Below are positions 42,362 through 51,096 of a stretch of 64,000 nt of DNA, piece by piece. The DNA comes from an uncultured Bacilli bacterium. Its GTDB lineage: Bacteria > Bacillota_I > Bacilli_A > RF39 > UBA660. The notes beneath the pieces were generated by a model that made no database searches, was not told the origin of the DNA, and saw only the letters and a list, made by a program, of their open reading frames with translations. The stretch is taken from positions 1 to 64,000 of the forward strand of contig CAKOJN010000002.1 in the NCBI GenBank assembly GCA_934090685.1. The letters run 5' to 3'. The stretch's first letter is position 1, and each line of letters begins with the position of its first letter. A program made the translations under genes and the position numbers.

Positions 42362-44227
42362 ATGAACAACGGTTACAATCCTGAACAATTTGATACAGAA
42401 GAAACAGTTGGTGATATTAACCAACTTATTTCTCGTGGAAGTGGAATTGTAAATGCTGGAAGAAATGTTGTTGGTGGAGCAAAAGGTGCCATTCGTGCTG
42501 CTGATCCTTTAGGTAAACGTAATAAAAATGATGAAAAAGATGTAGCTGCTATTAATAATAGACAAAAAAATAATGATGGAGTTAACAGAAGACCTAGAAA
42601 TAAAGATGATGATGAAAATAATAATAAAGATAAAAAAACTTCTGGAGAAAACAAAACTCAATCATCCACTGAAAAACAATCTGCTCTTGAAGATAAGAAT
42701 AAACTAGAAGATTCTAAAAAGTCAAAAAACAATAATGATGATAAGTCTAAAATTAATGATAAAGTTGATAAATCTAAAAAAGATGATGGTTTAAAAAAAG
42801 GTTTAGGAAATAAGACCGATGATAAAAAGAAAAATAAGTTAAAACCTAATAAAAAAGAAAATCTTGAAGTGGAATTAGCGAAAAAAGCAAAAAAACTTAA
42901 AATAATTTTAATGGTTTTGAAAGTAGCAGGTATGATAGCGTTTCCTATAATTGTAATCGTTTTGATAGTGCTTGTTATTACTGCTGCTATTAAGTGGGCA
43001 GAAGATCATTTAGGTTTTTTTGCTGATTTAGTAGTACCTGATGATTTAAAGTATGATATTGGGAACTATCATTCAGATTCATCTTATATCGGAAATTATG
43101 GTTCGTCAGCAACATTTATGGTCAATGGAAAAGAATATAGTGGTAAAATAAAAGTAAGACTATATAAAAATGATAGATTTGAACTTGTATATTCAGATGA
43201 CAGGTTAATAGATTTTGATAAATATATTCTTGGTGTTGCTTATCAAGAAGTTGGTGGCGGAACTGACAGTGTTAGTGAACAGGTATTTAAAACACAAGCA
43301 ATTGCTGCTCGTTCATACGCTTTAACAAGAGGAAGTGGAATGGATGCACAAGCACTTAAAATAACAGTGGAAAATGGTTATATTGTTGTTAATATAAGAC
43401 AAACTACTAGTGATCAAGCGTACTGTGATCCTGATTTAGGTTATTATGCTGGTCAGCTTAACAATTGTAGTTCTGGACACCCTAAACTTTCTGCAGATAG
43501 TCCTCTCCGTAAATGGGCTAAAGAAGTAGATGGATTAGTGCTAGTTAATTCTAAAGGAAATATTGTGCATACACCATATATTAATGTTGATCAAAATCAA
43601 TGGAGAAGCATGGCAGAAAGTGGAATGAAATATGATGAGATATTAATTAAACACTATGATTCTGCTAATAATGGTTATACTATTAAGAAAATTGGTGTTT
43701 CTTCAACTGATGCTGAAGGTTGGAAACAATGTGATTCAAGATGGGGTAATTTAACGGTAAGAAGTAGCACTATTTGTAAAATAGGATGTGCATTAACTTC
43801 TGTTTCTATTCAAATTGCTAGAAGTGGTGCTAAAACTAATGTAAGTGGTGAATTTAATCCTGGCTCATTTATGAAGTTACATAGAGATAATGGAGGTTTT
43901 GGCGCTAGTGATGATATATCATGGAATGTAACTGATGTTGCACCTAATTTTAAATTTTATGGTTCATCAGATTTAAGTGGTACAAAAGAAGAAAAAATCA
44001 GAGACATAGGAAATAAAATTTCAAATAATGAATATGTTGTATTGGGAGTTAGATATTCTGTTGGTGGTCGTATTGGACATTATATAGCGGTAAATTATGT
44101 AGATAGTGGTGAAATATATACATTTGATCCTAATAGTAGTAAAAAAGGTCAATTATTTGTTGATTATCCTGCTATGAAAGAAAGTAGTGTTAAATTTCAA
44201 GTTCTTAGATATAAATTGGAGGAATAA
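42362..44227 (+). CDS. Membrane-anchored SpoIID-like + C39-like wall enzyme
   Basis: This 621-residue protein stands in the place of the VirB1-type wall hydrolase. Residues 1-175 are a low-complexity Lys/Asp/Asn cytoplasmic tail. Residues about 178-212 form a membrane helix. Residues about 255-430 are a SpoIID/LytB-like domain (KIKVRLYKNDRFELV, LGVAYQEVG with the likely catalytic Glu, and KTQAIAARSYALTR); SpoIID is a lytic enzyme that cuts glycan strands without stem peptides. Residues about 455-620 are a C39-like papain-fold domain (WKQCDSRWG, CKIGCALTS with the nucleophile Cys, GHYIAVNYV with the His, and FDPNSS). Together they could cut glycan and peptide parts of the wall. Its TAA overlaps the next ATG by one base. 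Confidence 0.78.
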   Translation: MNNGYNPEQFDTEETVGDINQLISRGSGIVNAGRNVVGGAKGAIRAADPLGKRNKNDEKDVAAINNRQKNNDGVNRRPRNKDDDENNNKDKKTSGENKTQSSTEKQSALEDKNKLEDSKKSKNNNDDKSKINDKVDKSKKDDGLKKGLGNKTDDKKKNKLKPNKKENLEVELAKKAKKLKIILMVLKVAGMIAFPIIVIVLIVLVITAAIKWAEDHLGFFADLVVPDDLKYDIGNYHSDSSYIGNYGSSATFMVNGKEYSGKIKVRLYKNDRFELVYSDDRLIDFDKYILGVAYQEVGGGTDSVSEQVFKTQAIAARSYALTRGSGMDAQALKITVENGYIVVNIRQTTSDQAYCDPDLGYYAGQLNNCSSGHPKLSADSPLRKWAKEVDGLVLVNSKGNIVHTPYINVDQNQWRSMAESGMKYDEILIKHYDSANNGYTIKKIGVSSTDAEGWKQCDSRWGNLTVRSSTICKIGCALTSVSIQIARSGAKTNVSGEFNPGSFMKLHRDNGGFGASDDISWNVTDVAPNFKFYGSSDLSGTKEEKIRDIGNKISNNEYVVLGVRYSVGGRIGHYIAVNYVDSGEIYTFDPNSSKKGQLFVDYPAMKESSVKFQVLRYKLEE

Positions 44228-45015
44228 TGAATAAAAATAAACTAAAAATTTTTATTGGTTGCTTTGTATTACTTCTAGCAATAGTATTAAGAATAGTATT
44301 ATACGATAACAATTCTTCAGATAATAATGATAATTCTGATAAAAATATTAGATATGTAATGATAGATAGTTATGTAATGTTATCAATAAATAATAATAGA
44401 ATTAATTTTTCTGATTATGATAATGAGGATGTTTTAAAGTCAAAATTTAATATTTATTCAGATGGGAATTATTTTGGAAAGTATTATATAAGAAATTTAC
44501 CTACTGGGTTGAAAATAATTGATGACAGCAATAATTTTATCAAAAACGATGGTTATTTAATTGGAGATACTTCAAATGATTCAATTAGAGTATCTAAAAT
44601 AAATGTTGAAGATGCAATGACTAGTGATTATATTTTTGCAAATGATGTGTTGAAGGATGCTGGTGTAAGTATAGGTTTTAATAGTTCTAATTCTAGTTTC
44701 GTTAAGTATAGAGCAGACTATAATAATGATGGATATGATGAATACATATATTCAATTTCAAATATGTTTTCTTCTGATTCAATTGGATATTCTATTTTGT
44801 TTACTGTTATTGATAATGAATATAAAATTATATCTAAAGATGTAGATAATTCTTCTGACGGATATGAAATATCTATCGTTGGAATTCTAGACATAAACAA
44901 TGATAATCAACTTGATATAGTGGTTGCCAAATCAAAATTTGGTCATGATATTGAGTGTTATGAGATATATAAATCTGATAATATGAAATTTAAAAAAATT
45001 AAAGGATGTAAATAA
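44227..45015 (+). CDS. Membrane-anchored protein with FG-GAP/VCBS-like calcium motifs
   Basis: This 262-residue protein has one N-terminal helix (LKIFIGCFVLLLAIVLRIVLY) and a large external domain. Two motifs of the type D-x-[ND]-x-[DN]-G are visible: ADYNNDGYDEYIY near residue 165 and LDINNDNQLDIVV near 225. They match the calcium-binding turns of FG-GAP/VCBS beta-propeller blades. It overlaps the wall-enzyme gene by one base with GGAGG in front and precedes the VirD4 gene, so it is inside the secretion operon. It may be a lumen or surface accessory protein. It does not look like VirB8/TcpC. Confidence 0.6.
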   Translation: MNKNKLKIFIGCFVLLLAIVLRIVLYDNNSSDNNDNSDKNIRYVMIDSYVMLSINNNRINFSDYDNEDVLKSKFNIYSDGNYFGKYYIRNLPTGLKIIDDSNNFIKNDGYLIGDTSNDSIRVSKINVEDAMTSDYIFANDVLKDAGVSIGFNSSNSSFVKYRADYNNDGYDEYIYSISNMFSSDSIGYSILFTVIDNEYKIISKDVDNSSDGYEISIVGILDINNDNQLDIVVAKSKFGHDIECYEIYKSDNMKFKKIKGCK

Positions 45016-45101
45016 TATTTATATTCTTTTTTAATTTAAAATAAAAAATATAATGAAAAAAAATATTTTCTATAGTATAATGATATTGTATGAGGTGACG
45101 T

Positions 45102-47354
45102 ATGAAATTAAAATTTAGAGCTGATAAAAAAGATATAGTTATATTTTTAATATTTTGTGTAGTTTTATTATATTTAATAGCAATAGCGGTACTTAATTTA
45201 AATAGTTTTGCGACAGAAGGAACTTTTAGAGGATTAAATCCTTTTCCAGCGTTTTCTAGTGAATTTATAATACCGACAATCCTTTTTTATATTTTAGCAT
45301 TGGTTGCTATTATAGCTGGTTGTTCATCATTGTTTTTTGAAAGAGAACAAGGCTTTGGTATTACTACTGAAAAGAAAAGCAAAAATGATGGTTATTCTAA
45401 ATTAATGTCTGAATCTGATATGAAAAAAGATTATGGTATAAAGAAAGTACATTTAAAGGATGACTCTTATGATGCTGGTGGTATACCTGTTATCAACAAT
45501 GGAAAAGATGCTTGGGTTGATGATAATGGTCAACCTCATTCATTAATTATGGGTGCATCTGGTTCAGGTAAAACTCAAGCATTTATGTTTCCGTTGATAA
45601 GAATATTAGGAAGACATGGCGAGAGTATGATTGTAACCGATCCTAAAGGTGAATTATACGAGAAATGTGGTGAACTACTTAAAGAAAAAGGTTATAAAAT
45701 AATTCTATTAAATTTCCGTGATCCTAAAGAAGGAGCAGCCTGGAATCCGTTTAGTTATCCATATAGAGTATATAAAGAGGGTAATGCTGATAAAGCAAAT
45801 GAATTATTACAAGACTTAGCTAGTAATATTTTGATAGACCCAAATAATAAGGCAGAACCATTCTGGGAACAAACTGCATCAAACTTCTTTACTGGTTTAT
45901 CGCTTGGACTTTTTGATGATGCGACTGAGGAAGAAATTAATATTAACAGTATTAACATGATGGCTGAAGTAGGTGAAGATAGAATTGGTGCTTCAAAATA
46001 TATTATAGAGTATTTTAAAAGCAAAGGAGAATTATCTCCTGCTTATATAGCAGCTGCTTCTTGTATTAATGCCCCTAATGAAACACGTGGTGGTATCATG
46101 TCTACATTTAGAACAAAAACAAGAATATTCTCATCACAAGAAGCATTATCTGAAATGCTTTCATACAGTGATTTTGATATTAGAGATATAGGTAAAGAAA
46201 AAACTGCTGTATTCTTAAAAGTTCATGATGAAAAAACTACTTATCATGCTCTTGCTACTATATTTGTAAAACAAGCATATGAAGCTTTAATCGCGGTTGC
46301 TCAAACATGTCCTGGATTAAAACTTCCATATAGAACTAACTTTATTTTAGATGAGTTTGCTAATATGCCAGCTCTTAAAGATGTAGAATCTATGATTACT
46401 GCATCAAGATCAAGAAACATGAGATTTAGTTTCGTTATTCAAAACTTTTCACAATTAAATAAAGTTTATGGTAAAGATGTTGCTGAAACTATAAAAGGTA
46501 ACTGTGGAAACTTTGTATATATCATGAGTACTGAGTTAGCTGCTTTAGAAGAAATTAGTAAATTACTTGGTGATCAAAAACCTGAGAAAGCTGAAAAAGA
46601 TAAACCAGCACCACCAATTAGACCATTATTTACTGTTAGTGACTTACAAGCTCTTAAAGAAGGAGAAGTTATTATCAATAGATTTAGAAGTATGCCGTTT
46701 AAAACGAAATTAGCATACGATTGGAAAACAGACTGGGGTAAAAAATATGGTGAGATGTCTTATACTGAAAGACCTCATCGTGAGGTTAAAGTATTTGATC
46801 TTAAGGATTTTGTATCTAAATTAAAAGAAAAACAAGGTACTAATTTTAATCCAATGGGTGGAATGCCTGGTATGAGTATGCCTGGAATGCCCGGTATGGG
46901 TATGCCAAGTGGTTTTGGACCAATGCCTAGTAGTAGACCAACTAATAATATGTCAACTAGTCTTGATGATTATGTCAGAAGATTGGATGAAAAGATTGCT
47001 GAATTAGAAAGAGAAGAAGCATTAGAAAAGGCAAAACTTGAAGAAAAAAATAAAGAATCCTTAAATACTCCTGCTAAATCAGAAAGTGAAATAACTAGTG
47101 AGATAAATAACATTTTAGAGGATAAGAAAGAAGAAGTTAAAGAAGAAAAAGTAATTCCTACTAAAGCAAATTATTTTGAGACAATTGAGCCATTACCAGA
47201 AGAAAATAATATACCAGAAGAAACTAAAGAAACAGTTGAAGAGCCAACTGTCGAAAAACCTAAAGTTAACGTTGATGTTGATAGTGTTGTTGTTAATAAC
47301 AAACCAAATAATGATGACTTTTTTGACGATTTCTTTGGAGGAGAGGACGAATAG
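45102..47354 (+). CDS. VirD4/TraG-like coupling ATPase
   Basis: This 750-residue type IV coupling protein brings substrates to the channel. It has two N-terminal membrane helices (about 11-33 and 55-80), then Walker A GASGSGKT at 151-158, VTDPKGELYEK near 175, Walker B FILDEFANMP near 413, and the family stretch SRSRNMRFSFVIQNFSQLNK. After the ATPase come a Met/Gly/Pro-rich linker (GGMPGMSMPGMPGMGMPSG) and a long acidic coiled-coil tail, both unusual and probably used for substrate or partner binding. GAGGTGA precedes the ATG, and TATAAT is at about 45075. No relaxase gene is near, so the cargo may be protein. That is inference. Confidence 0.88.
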   Translation: MKLKFRADKKDIVIFLIFCVVLLYLIAIAVLNLNSFATEGTFRGLNPFPAFSSEFIIPTILFYILALVAIIAGCSSLFFEREQGFGITTEKKSKNDGYSKLMSESDMKKDYGIKKVHLKDDSYDAGGIPVINNGKDAWVDDNGQPHSLIMGASGSGKTQAFMFPLIRILGRHGESMIVTDPKGELYEKCGELLKEKGYKIILLNFRDPKEGAAWNPFSYPYRVYKEGNADKANELLQDLASNILIDPNNKAEPFWEQTASNFFTGLSLGLFDDATEEEININSINMMAEVGEDRIGASKYIIEYFKSKGELSPAYIAAASCINAPNETRGGIMSTFRTKTRIFSSQEALSEMLSYSDFDIRDIGKEKTAVFLKVHDEKTTYHALATIFVKQAYEALIAVAQTCPGLKLPYRTNFILDEFANMPALKDVESMITASRSRNMRFSFVIQNFSQLNKVYGKDVAETIKGNCGNFVYIMSTELAALEEISKLLGDQKPEKAEKDKPAPPIRPLFTVSDLQALKEGEVIINRFRSMPFKTKLAYDWKTDWGKKYGEMSYTERPHREVKVFDLKDFVSKLKEKQGTNFNPMGGMPGMSMPGMPGMGMPSGFGPMPSSRPTNNMSTSLDDYVRRLDEKIAELEREEALEKAKLEEKNKESLNTPAKSESEITSEINNILEDKKEEVKEEKVIPTKANYFETIEPLPEENNIPEETKETVEEPTVEKPKVNVDVDSVVVNNKPNNDDFFDDFFGGEDE

Positions 47355-47371
47355 CAATTCGTCTTTTTTTT
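47346..47371 (+). terminator. Strong terminator of the type IV-like locus
   Basis: GACGAAT-AGCA-ATTCGTC is followed by eight T. The stem contains the last codons and the TAG stop of the VirD4 gene. Confidence 0.85.
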
Positions 47372-47394
47372 CATAATATATAATAGGTGATATT

Positions 47395-47610
47395 GTGAAA
47401 ATAATAGATGTTAGTGATAAATTTACATATAATGAAAGTCATATTAATGGAAGCATTAATATTCCATATGATAGATTAATAAATAATTATAGATACTACT
47501 TAAATAAAAATGAAGCTTATTATATATATTGTAAAAGTGGAAAGTTAAGTAAAAGAGCAGTAGCAATTTTATCTTCTATTGGATATAAAGTTTTTTATCT
47601 TGAAAAATAA
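47395..47610 (+). CDS. Small rhodanese-domain protein
   Basis: This 71-residue protein is a minimal rhodanese domain. It has the opening IIDVSDKFTYNESHINGSIN and the active loop YCKSGKLSKRA near residue 47, with the catalytic Cys that carries sulfur. It is shorter than the usual 95-110 residues because the first strand and helix are cut back, but the core appears intact. It starts with GTG 47395 after AGGTGAT. It lies just after the terminator of the VirD4 gene and ahead of a DedA-type gene, so it belongs to the housekeeping side. Substrate unknown; sulfur relay is the family role. Confidence 0.75.
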   Translation: MKIIDVSDKFTYNESHINGSINIPYDRLINNYRYYLNKNEAYYIYCKSGKLSKRAVAILSSIGYKVFYLEK

Positions 47611-47643
47611 TAATAAATATACTAAAATTAATATGGTGAAAAA

Positions 47644-48228
47644 ATGTTAGATTTTATAATGAGTATTTTTGATGGCATTATGTCTTTTATTGAATATAAT
47701 GGAACTGCTGGTGCTTTAGTAGGTTGCGGTTTGATTTTGATTGAATCAATATTTCCAGTACTTCCTTTAGTTGCCTTTATAACTATTAATTTTCTAGTAT
47801 TTGGAAAATTAGTTGGTTTTATTTTATCTTGGACTTTTACAATATTAGGATGTATTATGTCTTATTTTATTTTTAAAAAAGGATTCGGAAATAAATTTGA
47901 AAAATTAACAGAGGATAAAGCAACACTAAAAAAATATAAACATCTATTTAAAAACATAAGCGTAACACAATTAGTTTTATTAATAGCGATGCCTTTTACT
48001 CCTGCTTTTATGGTTAATATTGCCGCAGGTCTTGTTAAAATGGACTTTAAAAAATATTTAATTGGTTTAATTATAGGAAAGATTTCTTTAGTATACTTTT
48101 GGGGATTTGTAGGTACATCATTCGTAGATAGTTTTAAGAATCCAATTATATTAATTAAGATAGTAATCTTACTAATTCTTTCTTATATTGTCACAGTACT
48201 TGTAAACAAAGTATTAAAAATTAAATAG
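47644..48228 (+). CDS. DedA/VTT-domain membrane protein
   Basis: This 194-residue membrane protein belongs to the DedA (SNARE-associated, VTT) family. It has about five hydrophobic segments and the family features GLILIESIFPVLPLVAF near residues 27-43, a G-rich reentrant part (ILGCIMSYFIFKKGFGNKF) and the second half-motif IAMPFTPAFMVNIAAGLVKM near 115-134. Members are proposed lipid scramblases or flippases, including recyclers of undecaprenyl phosphate. That is relevant because uppP, for the same lipid carrier, lies about 1.1 kb downstream at 49376-50188. GGTGA precedes the ATG. Confidence 0.8.
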   Translation: MLDFIMSIFDGIMSFIEYNGTAGALVGCGLILIESIFPVLPLVAFITINFLVFGKLVGFILSWTFTILGCIMSYFIFKKGFGNKFEKLTEDKATLKKYKHLFKNISVTQLVLLIAMPFTPAFMVNIAAGLVKMDFKKYLIGLIIGKISLVYFWGFVGTSFVDSFKNPIILIKIVILLILSYIVTVLVNKVLKIK

Positions 48229-48270
48229 ACATTATTTTATCTTTTTGTTAAAATTAATATGGTGATTTAA

Positions 48271-49347
48271 ATGGAGTATATAATAATAGGAATTTTGATT
48301 TTAATAGTTATTCTATTGATAGTTTTAATAATGAGAAAAAATAATAATAGTGAACTAAATGATAAATTAACTCGAACGGAAATTAGCGTAATTAAAGAAA
48401 TTAGTGATTTTAAACATGATTTTGCTAGTGGATTAAATAAAGATTTTAATTTATTAAATGATCGTATTGAGAAAAAACTTAATATGATTAATGACAAAGT
48501 TAATGAAAAACTTGAAGATAATTTTGAAAAGACTAATAAAACATTTTCAAATGTATTAGAAAGACTTGCTAAAATAGATGAAGCACAAAAAAAGATTGAT
48601 GGACTTAGTAGTGAAATTGTTTCTCTTGAAAGCATATTAACTGATAAAAAAAGTCGTGGTATTTTTGGAGAAGTTAATCTTTATCATATTTTATCATCTA
48701 TATTTGGTGAAAAGAATGATAGAATTTATAGAACTCAATACACACTACCAAACTCTTCAATCGCAGATGCGATAGTATTCGGTCCTGAACCTTTAGGTAC
48801 AATCTGTATTGATTCTAAATTTCCTCTTGAAAATTACAGAAGACTTGTCGAAAAGGGATTAAGTGACAGAGAAAAGGAACTTAGAAGCAAATTATTTGAA
48901 GCAGATGTAAAAAAACATATTGATGCGATTTCAACTAAATACATAATACCTGGTGTGACTGCAGATCAAGCAATTATGTTTTTACCAGCTGAAGCAATAT
49001 TCGCAGAGATAAATGCATATCATACATCACTTGTAAAATATGCTGCATCTAAAAAAGTATGGATAACTTCTCCAACTACTATTATGGGACTTCTTACAAT
49101 AATACAATCCGTACTTATGGGACTTGAAAGAGATAAATATACTTCAGTTATACATGAAGAATTAAATAAATTAGGCGTTGAATTTGGAAGATATAGAGAA
49201 AGATGGGATAAACTATCAAGAACTATCCAAACAGTTAATAATGACGTTGAAAATATTCACAAAACAACTGAAAAAATAACAAAAAGATTTGATTCAATAA
49301 ACAATGTTAAAATAGAAACTGACAATATTAAATCTATAGAAGACTAA
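48271..49347 (+). CDS. rmuC: DNA recombination protein RmuC
   Basis: This 358-residue RmuC family protein is linked to limiting inversions and recombination between short repeats. It has a single N-terminal membrane helix (IIIGILILIVILLIVLI), a long coiled coil (residues about 30-120) and the conserved nuclease-like core with GEVNLYHILSSIFGE near 135, DAIVFGPEPLGTICIDSKFP near 165-185, and FLPAEAIFAEINAYH near 234. The restriction-endonuclease-like fold is visible in CIDSKFPLENY. Length is a little short but the core is whole. GGTGAT precedes the ATG; a terminator shared with uppP follows. Confidence 0.88.
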   Translation: MEYIIIGILILIVILLIVLIMRKNNNSELNDKLTRTEISVIKEISDFKHDFASGLNKDFNLLNDRIEKKLNMINDKVNEKLEDNFEKTNKTFSNVLERLAKIDEAQKKIDGLSSEIVSLESILTDKKSRGIFGEVNLYHILSSIFGEKNDRIYRTQYTLPNSSIADAIVFGPEPLGTICIDSKFPLENYRRLVEKGLSDREKELRSKLFEADVKKHIDAISTKYIIPGVTADQAIMFLPAEAIFAEINAYHTSLVKYAASKKVWITSPTTIMGLLTIIQSVLMGLERDKYTSVIHEELNKLGVEFGRYRERWDKLSRTIQTVNNDVENIHKTTEKITKRFDSINNVKIETDNIKSIED

Positions 49348-49377
49348 AAAAGAAACACGAACGTTTCTTTTTATTTT
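49346..49377. terminator. Bidirectional terminator between rmuC and uppP
   Basis: AAAAAGAAAC pairs with GTTTCTTTTT around ACGAAC, with A- and T-runs built into the stem. Confidence 0.75.
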
Positions 49378-50188
49378 ATAGGAATGTTATAACCAAAATT
49401 CCTAATATTAAACAATAAATACTAAAATAAATTAATTTTCCATCGGAAACTGCTTTTTTAAACCAACGAAGAGTATAATATGAAACGATTAATGAAGCAA
49501 CAAATCCTAAAAAATATGGACCAATTAAACTATTAATGTTTGATTGTCCTAACATATCTTTAACGCCAAGTATCATTGTTCCTAAACTAATAGGTATGTA
49601 TAACATAAAAGAATATTTCAATGCAGGACTTCTTTTTATATCTCTAAACAATGCTGCGATTAATGTACTACCACTTCTACTAATACCTGGAACTAATGCT
49701 ATAACCTGAATTAACCCAATAAACAATGCATCTTTTGTAGTCAAATCAGCATCATTTTTTCTACCTTTAATGTCTTTAACTAAAAATAAGAAAACCGCAG
49801 TTATAATAAATGAAATACCGATAAGTAAAGTAGAAGTACCCAAAACCTCTTCAATAAAATCTTTAAGAATAAATCCAGCAATACCAACTGGTATACAACC
49901 AAGAACTATCAACCAACAATATTTATAGTCATCTTTATATTTTTTTTCTTTCGTAGATAAATATTTAAAGAAACTAGTTATTAGTCTTATTATATCCTTC
50001 CAATAAATAATTAAAATAGCAATTAAACTTCCAAAGTTAACAATTATTTCAAAATTCAAATCACCAAGAGGTCCACTTGTATTTAATATTTTTTTCAATA
50101 TGAACACATGACCACTAGAAGATATTGGCAAAGGTTCAGTAAAACCCTGTACAATACCTAGTATTATATATTTTATTATGTTTTCCAT
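49376..50188 (-). CDS. uppP: Undecaprenyl-diphosphatase UppP (BacA)
   Basis: This 270-residue membrane enzyme removes a phosphate from undecaprenyl pyrophosphate so that the lipid carrier can be reused for wall synthesis. Both catalytic motifs are present: GFTEPLPISSSGH near residues 15-27 and PGISRSGSTLIAAL near residues 160-173. About eight hydrophobic helices are seen. The Pro after Glu in the first motif is a slight variation from E-x-LPISSSGH. The ATG ends at 50188 with GGTGAT upstream on the minus strand. It confirms that the cell makes peptidoglycan, so the wall-cutting enzymes elsewhere in the window have a target. Confidence 0.92.
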   Translation of the reverse strand: MENIIKYIILGIVQGFTEPLPISSSGHVFILKKILNTSGPLGDLNFEIIVNFGSLIAILIIYWKDIIRLITSFFKYLSTKEKKYKDDYKYCWLIVLGCIPVGIAGFILKDFIEEVLGTSTLLIGISFIITAVFLFLVKDIKGRKNDADLTTKDALFIGLIQVIALVPGISRSGSTLIAALFRDIKRSPALKYSFMLYIPISLGTMILGVKDMLGQSNINSLIGPYFLGFVASLIVSYYTLRWFKKAVSDGKLIYFSIYCLILGILVITFL

Positions 50189-50256
50189 TTTATCACCTTA
50201 ATTAATTATATACTATTTTTAATAAAAGATAAATATAATTTAATGAGGTAATTAAA

Positions 50257-50472
50257 TTGAAAAGAATATTTTTCTTCTTACTAGGAGTATTTTTAACATC
50301 TTATGGATTAACATTCATTATTATATATTTGAATTTACTTAACATGGGGTATACATTATTTGAATATTTAAAATATATTTTAACTCATCACGAATGCTTA
50401 ATTATTTTATTGGGAATAATATTATTGTATTTATCATTTGAAAGGAAAAATAAACATGAACTATACTTATAA
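50257..50472 (+). CDS. Small two-helix membrane protein
   Basis: This 71-residue hypothetical membrane protein has two helices (about 3-24 and 44-62: FFFLLGVFLTSYGLTFIIIY and CLIILLGIILLYLSF) and a basic tail. It starts at TTG 50257 after GAGGTAAT. Its 3' end overlaps the next gene by 17 bases, so the two are co-translated. The shape resembles the small YrhC/YqzK-like membrane proteins of Firmicutes, but I cannot name it. Confidence 0.55.
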   Translation: MKRIFFFLLGVFLTSYGLTFIIIYLNLLNMGYTLFEYLKYILTHHECLIILLGIILLYLSFERKNKHELYL

Positions 50473-51058
50473 TATAACTGTTAATTTTAATGAAACACTA
50501 ATTAATTTTTATGAGTGGGATAGAAAAGATAACATAACTCGATTAAAGAAAACTTTTGTATATCAAGTTGATATGAAAACTTATAGAGATATATTAAATA
50601 AAAATATCATGGTTTGCAAAACTTTTCTTGACACTTTATTTCCATCAAATTATACATGCATATTTACGACTGAAGTGGACGCCGTATGTGTAAAGTTTGA
50701 TATGGACGGCAGTATTAAACAATTAAGTAAATTATTACTTGATGAAGAAAAGGACATATTAGAGGAACTAACTAAAGAAAATAGAATAATATTAATATAC
50801 AAAAAAATATCAAATAATCAAAATCAATATTCAAAATTTACTCGTAATGAAAAACAAAATATTGAAAAAATACTAAATTTTTTAAGTAAAGAAAAAGATA
50901 ATACTTCTTTAATAGAGTACTTATATTATGAATGGTTTAATACAATGAAGAGTAGCGATAAGTATAAAGATTTATCACTAAGTATCACAAAAGAATATAG
51001 TGAAAAACATGATAAATTATTAAAAATCATAGAACTTTTATCATACAATAATGTATAA
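50456..51058 (+). CDS. Hypothetical protein
   Basis: This 200-residue soluble protein is of no family I recognise. The first 50 residues are beta-rich (YTYNITVNFNETLINFYEWD), followed by helices (TYRDILNKNIMVCKTFLDTL; KQNIEKILNFLSKEKD). The start is ATG 50456, five bases after AAAGGAAAA inside the end of the previous gene. An earlier TTG in frame has no ribosome site. The tight overlap with the small membrane protein suggests that the two work together, for example as a membrane part and its cytoplasmic partner. A lipoprotein gene follows 38 bp later. Confidence 0.55.
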   Translation: MNYTYNITVNFNETLINFYEWDRKDNITRLKKTFVYQVDMKTYRDILNKNIMVCKTFLDTLFPSNYTCIFTTEVDAVCVKFDMDGSIKQLSKLLLDEEKDILEELTKENRIILIYKKISNNQNQYSKFTRNEKQNIEKILNFLSKEKDNTSLIEYLYYEWFNTMKSSDKYKDLSLSITKEYSEKHDKLLKIIELLSYNNV

Positions 51059-51096
51059 ACTTTATAATAATGTTAATAATATTAGTGGGTGATACA

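Noticed and set aside
34292..47354. Integrative conjugative element
   Set aside because: No relaxase, integrase, replication gene, tRNA-end target or flanking direct repeat was seen, and both flanks are ordinary chromosomal operons.
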